Assembly: GCA_025060325.1 (NCBI GenBank) | Contig: JANXBW010000019.1 | Coordinates: 1-64,000 of the forward strand | Reading direction: 5' to 3' | DNA from: Thermoguttaceae bacterium | GTDB taxonomy: Bacteria > Planctomycetota > Planctomycetia > Pirellulales > Thermoguttaceae | Length of the DNA stretch: 64,000 nt | In this document: positions 57,574 through 64,000 of the stretch, one piece after another | Numbering within the stretch: the stretch's first letter is position 1 | How the letters are laid out: the number at the start of each line of letters is the position of its first letter | Notes under the pieces: generated by a model | Databases searched by the model: none | What the model saw: only the letters and a program-made list of their open reading frames with translations | Told to the model about the DNA's origin: nothing | Position numbers and translations under genes: made by a program

Positions 57574-60500
57574 TTACTGGGGAAGTTCCTTTGGGGCTGA
57601 CGGGGCGGGGAGAGCGGGACCTTGAGTCGGCTCAGCCGGCGCCGGTGTGGGAATCACCTCTGCCGGAGGTGTTTGCGCTTCAGTGGGCATCTCCATCACC
57701 GGCTGCTGGATAGGTACCTCCCAGGGCGCCGGCGGTTGGCACCGCCGAGAGCTGAGGCCGCTTCCGTCATGCAGCTCCATCACGTCACGCAAGCACCAAT
57801 CGATTCGGGCCGACTCGATCTGCTTGATCCGCTCCACGTCGGCGTCGTTGGTGATGATATGCGGAGTCAAGATGATGAGAAGCTCAGTTCGATTGGTCCG
57901 CAGAGAATCAAAGCGGAAGAGCCGCCCGACTACGGGAATGTCTGCAAGTACCGGAATCTTTCGGGTCGCCGTGGATTTCGACTTAGTAATCAAACCGCCC
58001 AGGACCACTGTCTGCCCGTCTGCGGCGCTCACCACTGTTCGGGCAGACGTGGTGTTGATTCGCGGGGCTCGGATCACCTGCCCCTGTGAGACCGACACCG
58101 GAATACCCTCAGCCTCAGGCCCAACCTCCGATTTGGTGGCGTCGACCTCCATCACGACCAATCGATCCGGGCTGATACGTGGGGTCACTGTCAAGATGAG
58201 ACCGACTTCCCGCCAGGTGATTGTGTTGATTTGACCGCCAAGATCTGTAAACTGTGTGCCGCTAATGGTGGGAACTTCTTGGCCAACCAAGATCTGAGCC
58301 AACATGTTGTCCATGGTCATGATTTGCGGCCGGCTCAAGATTTCCAGCCTACGCGAATCTTGCAGCGCCCGAATCAGGACGCTGACAGATTCGCTCGAAG
58401 CCGACAGCACCAACCCACCAAAGCCTAGCTCGGCATTCCCGCGACCTACGCTAAAGTTGGTGAGACCTTGCGTTCCAATCCGGTCGGAATTGGCCAAGGC
58501 CGTCGCGGAGTTACTATTGCCCAAAGGATCTGTGGTGTTAAACAGGAAACCCGGCACGTTTGTTCCAGCCAAGTTGCCCGTGCCGGCGACGCTCCGGTCA
58601 AACAGGATGGAATCCTGCAGACCCAGCTCGACACCAAACTCGTCCGTTTCGCCAAGGGTAACCTCGGCGATGAGGACCTGAATCATTACCATCGGCGGGC
58701 GGGCATCTAGTTCTTCCACCAACCGGAGCACATCCTCGAAAAACCGTGGCGTGGCGCTAACGATAAGGGAGTTACTCACCGGCTCCGGAACAATGACCAC
58801 CTCGCGTTCAATCTGCTCGAAGGCACTCACTAGCCCAGGGGCAACCTGGAGAAGTTGCCGTTCGCTACGGAGGAATTCATTCAGGGCGTTGGCCACGTCG
58901 TTTGCCGGTGAATTCTTCAGCCGAAAGACTCGGTTCACCCGGGCGCGAACCTCCGTGGTATCCAGACGCAAAAGGATGGCTTCCACCAACGCCAGGTCGC
59001 CGGCGGTTCCTGAAGCGATGATGCTGTTGGTCCGCACGTCAACAGCGAAGCGGAGAGGAATGAGGGCACTTTCGCCCGGCTGGGCTCCCGTGCGGATCGC
59101 CACCTGCTGCGCTGCCACCTGTTGTTGCTGGCCGAAGATTGTTTGCAACATCTCGGCCATGTTCTGGGCATCGCCGTTGACGAGGGTAAAGACCTTGATC
59201 TGGGCCTCCGCGGTGGGCAATTGGTCAAGCTCTTCAATTAGCGCGGCGATAAGAGGCATACTGTCCGGCGAGGCAGTCACCAGCAAGGAGTTTGAGCGCG
59301 TATCCGCGGTGATTACTGCGTCGGTCAGAATGCCGGAACTAACAATTTGTCGGCCCTTTTCGTCAATAGTCACGAACCGCAGAACAGCAGACTTGCGCTC
59401 CTGTTGTTGCTGGGCTGCAGCGGCCGGCTGCCCTACTGCCACACCCCGAACGCCATAAGCCTGGCCGGTAATAGCGTCCTGAAGGATAGTCGCCAGCTCA
59501 GAAGCCAGGGCGTTCTTCAATTTGAAAACGCGGATCTCACTTTGGGCCTCTGTGTGGCTAATGTCTAATTGAGCAATAAGCTCGCTTACCTCGGCCATGT
59601 CGCGGGGACTTGCCTCCACGATAAGCGAGTTGGAGCGGAAGTCTGTGGAGACACGCACTTGCGTCCCCAGCCCGGCGCGATCTTCATAAAACTCAGTAAT
59701 CGTTTGCGCCACTTGATCAGCCGGTGCATGCCGAAGACGGAAAACTTTAAACTGCGTCTCCGGCCGGACGGGGCGGTCCAGCTGTTGAGCCAAATCGATC
59801 ACCGCCTGCACGCTTTCCTGTCGGCCGGCTACGAGGATGGCGTTGGGCTTGACAAGGGCCAAGATAAGAACCGTGCCCAACCGCGGTTGATAAACCTGTT
59901 GATAAATTTGGGTTAACACGGTGATGAGCGGCTCGCAATTAACATGCCTAAGTTGATGAATTTGGATGACCGGGACAATTTCGGCACTGAGCCGCTCGAT
60001 TTCCTGAATAAGTTCCGCCACCCGCTGCACATCGCGTTCATGACCGCGAATGATCAGGATGTCAAGTCCCTCGAGCCATTCAATCTGCACCGGCCCGATA
60101 AGTCCTGCCGGAGCTTCGGCTGCCGCAGCCGGGGGTTGCTGCTGGGCCGGTTGGGCTTGACCAGGTGCTGGCTGGGGCTGCTCCGCTGGAGCTGGTTGAA
60201 CTTGCGCAGCCTGAGCCAAAAGGATACCTTGCCCGGAGAGATTCGATTCTACAGATTGGGGTCCCACCGCACCGGGGCCTGCCCGAAGAACGTTACCGCG
60301 GATCGCAACCGCCGCTGTCTCTCCCATCTCGGGGGAAGCAAGCTGGTCTCGCGGCACTGGTGCACTTTGTGACATCTCCTGAATCGTTGACAGGGCTTGC
60401 TGAAGCACCGCCTGTCGGGGCCGCTGGAGTGCCACAAAGGCCGTCGGAGTAGGTCCCGAGGCATAATCGCCCTTAACGAGCATCTCGAGGACGCCTGCGA

Positions 60501-61386
60501 GCTTGCCGACTAACTCGGAGCTACCTTGCACCACCACAAACTGGCCGGCTGGATCCACGCTCAATAGAAGCTCGCCACCCTCTAATGTGCGAATGCGGTA
60601 TCCTCTGTGGCCCTGGGCGGTCTTTCCCACTGGCTGGAAGCGAGGCCCGAATACGCGAAGGAGTTCGGCTTCCAGTTGTTCCGGGGTGGTTCCCGCTAGA
60701 CTTACCACCTGAAAGCCGGGCGTACCGGCCGAAGGTGCCATGCCCCCAGGAGTGACCTGCACCCCTTGGTTCGGCACGGGCGAAGCGGCGGGCTCTTGCG
60801 CGGGGGTTCCTCCCGATTCACTTGGCTTGGCGGCCACCTCCTTTTGCCAGGAGGCAAGAAACTCGGCGACTTGGGCGTGGAGCTTTTCCGTGGCAAGGAC
60901 GATCAACTGCTGGTTGCGGCGGTCCACTGCCACGCGAACCTCGTTCTGGCCAAACCGGCGTTCGATGGCCTCCCGGGCAGCCTCTAAGTTTCCGTTTGGC
61001 CGATATTGGCGGACCACTGCCGCATCCGGCACAGCCCGCGCAGGATTGCCCGCGGATTGGGCGGTTCCGGCGTTTTGCGCTGAAGCGGCTTTAGCCGTTA
61101 CACCACTCGAAGAGGCTGTCCCCTCGCCCACAGGGGCTTCAAGCGAGGCAAACTGCACCGGCTGAGGACCATAAGGGGTTTGTGAAAGCCACGGGGGTCT
61201 TTCCTGGGGAGAGGACCAAGGTGCCGAGCCCGGACGGCCGGCCGTGTGGGCCTCTTCTGATGTGCGAGCACTCCCCCGCCAGGTCATGCCCCACACAAGC
61301 CCGACGGCGCACACGATTCCCAAAACGGCAAAGACTAAGCGCTTCCCGGCAAGATAAGCGACCATCGCCTCAAGCTTTGCAGCCAT
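57574..61386 (-). CDS. Giant secretin with about seven N-type domains
   Basis: A 1270-aa outer-membrane secretin-family protein (GspD/PilQ-like). A membrane segment at about residues 10-30 (RLVFAVLGIVCAVGLVWGMTW) anchors the N-terminus. After a Q/A/P-rich linker and two N-type domains, five more secretin N-type repeats run in tandem, with related starts: IQIHQLRHVNCEPL, FKVFRLRHAPADQV, IRVFKLKNALASEL, IKVFTLVNGDAQNM and NRVFRLKNSPANDV. The C-terminal secretin domain is clear from VMIQVLIAEVTLGETDEFGV, LEILSRPQIMTMDN and VLADIPVVGRLFRFDS. Standard GspD has three or four N domains. ATG 61386 is chosen; a TTG lies seven codons upstream. A secreted proline-rich protein follows on the same strand. 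Confidence 0.9.
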   Translation of the reverse strand: MAAKLEAMVAYLAGKRLVFAVLGIVCAVGLVWGMTWRGSARTSEEAHTAGRPGSAPWSSPQERPPWLSQTPYGPQPVQFASLEAPVGEGTASSSGVTAKAASAQNAGTAQSAGNPARAVPDAAVVRQYRPNGNLEAAREAIERRFGQNEVRVAVDRRNQQLIVLATEKLHAQVAEFLASWQKEVAAKPSESGGTPAQEPAASPVPNQGVQVTPGGMAPSAGTPGFQVVSLAGTTPEQLEAELLRVFGPRFQPVGKTAQGHRGYRIRTLEGGELLLSVDPAGQFVVVQGSSELVGKLAGVLEMLVKGDYASGPTPTAFVALQRPRQAVLQQALSTIQEMSQSAPVPRDQLASPEMGETAAVAIRGNVLRAGPGAVGPQSVESNLSGQGILLAQAAQVQPAPAEQPQPAPGQAQPAQQQPPAAAAEAPAGLIGPVQIEWLEGLDILIIRGHERDVQRVAELIQEIERLSAEIVPVIQIHQLRHVNCEPLITVLTQIYQQVYQPRLGTVLILALVKPNAILVAGRQESVQAVIDLAQQLDRPVRPETQFKVFRLRHAPADQVAQTITEFYEDRAGLGTQVRVSTDFRSNSLIVEASPRDMAEVSELIAQLDISHTEAQSEIRVFKLKNALASELATILQDAITGQAYGVRGVAVGQPAAAAQQQQERKSAVLRFVTIDEKGRQIVSSGILTDAVITADTRSNSLLVTASPDSMPLIAALIEELDQLPTAEAQIKVFTLVNGDAQNMAEMLQTIFGQQQQVAAQQVAIRTGAQPGESALIPLRFAVDVRTNSIIASGTAGDLALVEAILLRLDTTEVRARVNRVFRLKNSPANDVANALNEFLRSERQLLQVAPGLVSAFEQIEREVVIVPEPVSNSLIVSATPRFFEDVLRLVEELDARPPMVMIQVLIAEVTLGETDEFGVELGLQDSILFDRSVAGTGNLAGTNVPGFLFNTTDPLGNSNSATALANSDRIGTQGLTNFSVGRGNAELGFGGLVLSASSESVSVLIRALQDSRRLEILSRPQIMTMDNMLAQILVGQEVPTISGTQFTDLGGQINTITWREVGLILTVTPRISPDRLVVMEVDATKSEVGPEAEGIPVSVSQGQVIRAPRINTTSARTVVSAADGQTVVLGGLITKSKSTATRKIPVLADIPVVGRLFRFDSLRTNRTELLIILTPHIITNDADVERIKQIESARIDWCLRDVMELHDGSGLSSRRCQPPAPWEVPIQQPVMEMPTEAQTPPAEVIPTPAPAEPTQGPALPAPSAPKELPQ

Positions 61387-62266
61387 ATCCGTACACCGTT
61401 CTGACAAGAAGTGCCGACAAGAAAGACAAGTGACCAGAATCTTGCCTCACTGCCCCGCACCCCCAGTCGGCAGTATTTCGAGGCACTTTCACGATCGGCT
61501 TCCGATGCTTGAAGCTTTAAATTTCTCGGCCCGATTTGCTGCCGAGCTACCGCAGCGCTACCTCCTCCGGGGACTTCGCAGGACTAACGCCCGCGATTCT
61601 CCGGCGATCTCGATAACACTCGGAGCCGCCTAGCGTCTTGCCCCGACTGCGTGGCGAAGTGGATGGGTGCGGCCAAACTCTCCCACTGGGCAATCGCTCT
61701 CTCCATCCAGGGAGGTTCTTCAATCCGTGCAAGGGGCCGCGTCAGCGAAAAATTTCCCCCCTCCGGCCCTGCTTATTGATACCAGTCCAAAGAAGGCCGC
61801 AGAGTCACGATCAAGGCTCGACCTGCGCTCGGCTTTTTGCCCCTCCACTTGCTGGCTGGCCCACCTCACGGGTGCGCCACGAAAGTATTAGCAGAGTATC
61901 ATCGACATGCTAGCGCTAGCATTCTCCCCGCCAAATGAGCGCGCTGTTTGAACCGATCTAACCCCGATGGGACGGTTGTCGAGCATCCTTCTTTTGGATT
62001 GCTTATGACCGGCCTTTTCTCGATTAGGGGCAGGAAAGTTGCAAGTTGCTGCCTTGCCCTTTTAGTAACCACCCAAACCGTCTCATGCAAAGCGACAGTC
62101 ATAAGAGCGCAAACCGCATGCCGCCATAGTGCCCTTTGGTTTTCGCCGCTTCGGTGGTTGATCAGGAAAACCTTTCGGGCTATTGACGCTTTTGCCTTCG
62201 CGCGGCTAGATTGGACTCGTCGAAGGCTAATGGCCGTTAGACCTCGCCCCAGACGGAGGTGAAATA
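61387..62266. other. Gap between divergent secretin and cytidylyltransferase-like genes
   Basis: About 880 bp. An open frame at 61948-62262 is arginine-rich with no domain and is not called. Promoters for both flanking genes should lie here; none is definite. Confidence 0.4.
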
Positions 62267-63031
62267 ATGGCTTGGATGCCCAGAACCATTTGTTTTGTGG
62301 ACGCTTGTTACACCACGCCTCAAGCGCGGTGTCAGGCGGCGCGAAGACTGGGCGGCAAACCTGTTCTGGAGTGGATTGTTCGCGCTGCCACAGATGCTCA
62401 ACGGGTCGACGGGGTGGTCGTGATCACATCGGATGATCCGGCCAACGAATTAGTCGACAAGATCGTCCCGCCCGATGTTCCTGTCTTTCGCGCTTTTGGC
62501 ACTACCCCCCTTGAGTGTTTTGTGGCAGGGATCGAGCGGTTTTCCGCCGAGGCAGCTGTCCGGGTAGCTGGCACCTGGCCGTTTGTTGACTCTGTTCTTT
62601 TAGATAACTTAGTTCTCAAAGCCGAACAAGTTGTTGACGCCGATTTTATCGGCTATTGCGGAAGCGACAACAATCCGGCCGCTTTAGCCCGGATTGGCCT
62701 TCTGCCGGAATGGTACCGCGGCAGTAGCTTGCGGCGAGCCGCTCGTCGACTAGGCGCAGGATTTTCCGGAAATCCCGCCGAGTTTATTTACAATTTTGAA
62801 AAGCGATTCCGCATCCGTCATCTCCCGCTCCCGGCCGAGCTCGACGTGACGGAGCTTGATCCCCTCTGCTCGCCTCAAGATGCATGGGATATGACGGAAA
62901 CCATCTTTGAAACGTTAGGCCCTGACGTCCACAACTGGCGGCGAGTGGTTCGGGTGATCATCGACTTTTGTCGACATCATCAATTGCATCGACATTCGAG
63001 CGTCAAAGCCCGTTCCCTGGAACCAGAATAA
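62267..63031 (+). CDS. Degenerate cytidylyltransferase-like protein (SpsF-like)
   Basis: A 254-aa protein that resembles the SpsF / acylneuraminate cytidylyltransferase family, which makes CMP-activated sugars. The matching region is ICFVDACYT, RRLGGKPVLEWIV, VVVITSDDPANELVD, VPVFRAFGTTPLECFVAGIERF and VRVAGTWPFVD. Two family elements are poor: the arginine/serine-rich start loop is not the usual RXXSXRLPGK, and the T-A-D-C-P stretch that carries a metal-binding aspartate is A-G-T-W-P here. It may have changed substrate or lost activity. ATG 62267 has a perfect GGAGGTGA at 62255-62262. It stands alone on its strand. Confidence 0.68.
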   Translation: MAWMPRTICFVDACYTTPQARCQAARRLGGKPVLEWIVRAATDAQRVDGVVVITSDDPANELVDKIVPPDVPVFRAFGTTPLECFVAGIERFSAEAAVRVAGTWPFVDSVLLDNLVLKAEQVVDADFIGYCGSDNNPAALARIGLLPEWYRGSSLRRAARRLGAGFSGNPAEFIYNFEKRFRIRHLPLPAELDVTELDPLCSPQDAWDMTETIFETLGPDVHNWRRVVRVIIDFCRHHQLHRHSSVKARSLEPE

Positions 63032-63241
63032 GCCACCGCGGTCGCGCCACAAACCACTTGCCCCAGGAGAAGCTCGGATCTTCATAGAACGACCGTGGCT
63101 ATTTTTGTGCGCCGTAGCACCCACTGAACACAACTTAGGCAGGAGGTTTTAGGAAGGCTGCCCCCAAAAGCCGCAAGGAACATCTAACCTGCCAGAATCT
63201 TTTCTGAGCGGTGGGTTTCCTGTCCCCCGGTGCTTCGTTTG

Positions 63242-64000
63242 TCAACTCCCTGCTTTTGTCAAGCGTTTACGCCACGGAAAATCCTGCTTGACAAGCCGAA
63301 TCTCAATGAACCGGGCAATCGCATCCTCCACATTCAAACCTTGCACCCCCAAAAGTCGTGTCCCTTGAAGCGACGTGTTAAGTTGACCAAAGAAAAGGTT
63401 CCGCTGGGCCGGGGGCAATGTCTCCAGTTCGGGCCGGGCTTTTTCCAGCAGTCCATGAATCCGTCGTGCATCAGCAGCCGCTTTCGACTCGCCCGTCCCC
63501 ACGAGGATCATTATTGACATCCCGGAACGAATAAACGGATCGGCCAACGCCCTTTGCACATCAAGCCCACGGAAATTCCACGGGGGAGACAAAAGCACTA
63601 GGGCTTTAACGTCCTGCCCCTGCTTGACCCCGGGATATTGGGGCCAGCTCCAGTCAAGCAAAGCCCAGTTAAGTGCGACCGCTGCCCCCATTTCTGCCCC
63701 CACCACGCACAGCTTCTCGATGTTGAGTCCCTCCGCGTCGTTTCGTTCAAGCAGGAACCTCTTCCACGCCTCCAAGTCGAATTGGACCATGGCGGCGAAA
63801 TCGGCCGGGGCTAGCTTCTCGGCATCCAAGACTTCGACACTTGGTCCACGAGGTGTGGCGATTAGACGGCGACGACTCTGCCCATGGCCCCGCAGATCCG
63901 GTACCAAAATGGCGTGACCTTTGTCCTGAAGGACCGGCACGAGCGGAGCAAAATCCGCTCGGCTTCCTTTCCACATGTGAAGCAAGATGACCGGCACCGA
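63242..64000 (-). CDS. Alpha/beta-hydrolase-like protein (partial at the right edge)
   Basis: The frame runs off the window at 64000, so the N-terminus is missing; the first codon seen as a possible start is an internal GTG. The part present is 252 codons long. It has the alpha/beta-hydrolase pattern: VILLHMWKGS, the DLRGHGQS oxyanion-region segment, and the nucleophile elbow in LCVVGAEMGAAVAL. The elbow is G-A-E-M-G, so the usual serine is replaced by glutamate. The start is cut off, so a signal peptide cannot be checked. With no standard nucleophile the protein may not be a serine hydrolase. Confidence 0.72.
   Translation of the reverse strand, partial: SVPVILLHMWKGSRADFAPLVPVLQDKGHAILVPDLRGHGQSRRRLIATPRGPSVEVLDAEKLAPADFAAMVQFDLEAWKRFLLERNDAEGLNIEKLCVVGAEMGAAVALNWALLDWSWPQYPGVKQGQDVKALVLLSPPWNFRGLDVQRALADPFIRSGMSIMILVGTGESKAAADARRIHGLLEKARPELETLPPAQRNLFFGQLNTSLQGTRLLGVQGLNVEDAIARFIEIRLVKQDFPWRKRLTKAGS

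Noticed and set aside
61948-62262. Open frame of 104 codons on the plus strand
   Set aside because: Very arginine-rich, no domain, no ribosome-binding site, and it ends just before a gene with a perfect ribosome-binding site.

Overview
The window looks like a piece of a Planctomycetota chromosome, probably from the Pirellulales/Thermogutta side; that placement is an inference from gene content. The pointers are a DUF1559 pseudopilin-like protein with the H-X9-DG signature followed by a tiny lipoprotein, a very long multi-domain secretin, several Tat-exported or secreted sugar-related proteins, a stand-alone RNA polymerase alpha-CTD protein, and long gaps between genes. By my calls about 19 kb of the 64 kb (roughly 30 %) is outside genes. 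An LpxL-type acyltransferase and the secretin indicate an outer membrane. Both tRNA genes lack an encoded CCA end.

Layout. 0-7 kb: accD (-), an LpxL-like acyltransferase (+), folC and an archaeal/eukaryal-type proS (-). 7-10 kb: a strong promoter, an SRP RNA gene I recognise from its domain IV hairpin, dnaX and a YbaB/EbfC protein, an order resembling Bacillus scr-dnaX-yaaK. 10-19 kb: secreted beta-helix protein, double-Cache chemoreceptor, DUF1611 protein, CinA-like/NadD-like fusion (-), rhomboid protease. 19-28 kb: FdxA-type ferredoxin, zinc-ribbon protein, thermonuclease, MazG-like protein overlapping an 812-aa membrane protein, lone ABC ATPase, ThiH with a long N-terminal extension. 28-32 kb: stand-alone alpha-CTD protein (-), tRNA-Thr(UGU), tRNA-Arg(UCG), C45-family acyltransferase. 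33-40 kb: secreted BNR-type protein, Tat-exported Gfo/Idh/MocA oxidoreductase and a GH106-like hydrolase in one direction, a plausible glycan-use group. 40-47 kb: MoxR/DUF58 pair (-), then pncB-nadE (+). 48-50 kb: DUF1559 protein plus lipoprotein. 50-57 kb: Tat-exported BNR-type protein (-), YbjN-like protein and a frameshifted pseudogene copy of it, FGGY sugar kinase. 57-64 kb: secretin and a proline-rich secreted protein (-), cytidylyltransferase-like protein (+), an alpha/beta-hydrolase cut by the window end (-).

How the genes fit together. PncB, the NadD-like domain of the CinA fusion, and NadE would cover the three Preiss-Handler steps from nicotinate to NAD, although the fusion lies about 26 kb from the other two. 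NadE has lost the catalytic cysteine of its glutaminase domain. The secretin, DUF1559 protein and rhomboid are envelope or secretion functions.

I found no CRISPR array, prophage, insertion sequence, defence island or biosynthetic cluster. The best candidates for something undescribed are the stand-alone alpha-CTD protein with conserved DNA-contact residues, the NadE lesion, and the secretin with about seven N-type domains. Family assignments rest on reading the proteins by eye; no database search was run.
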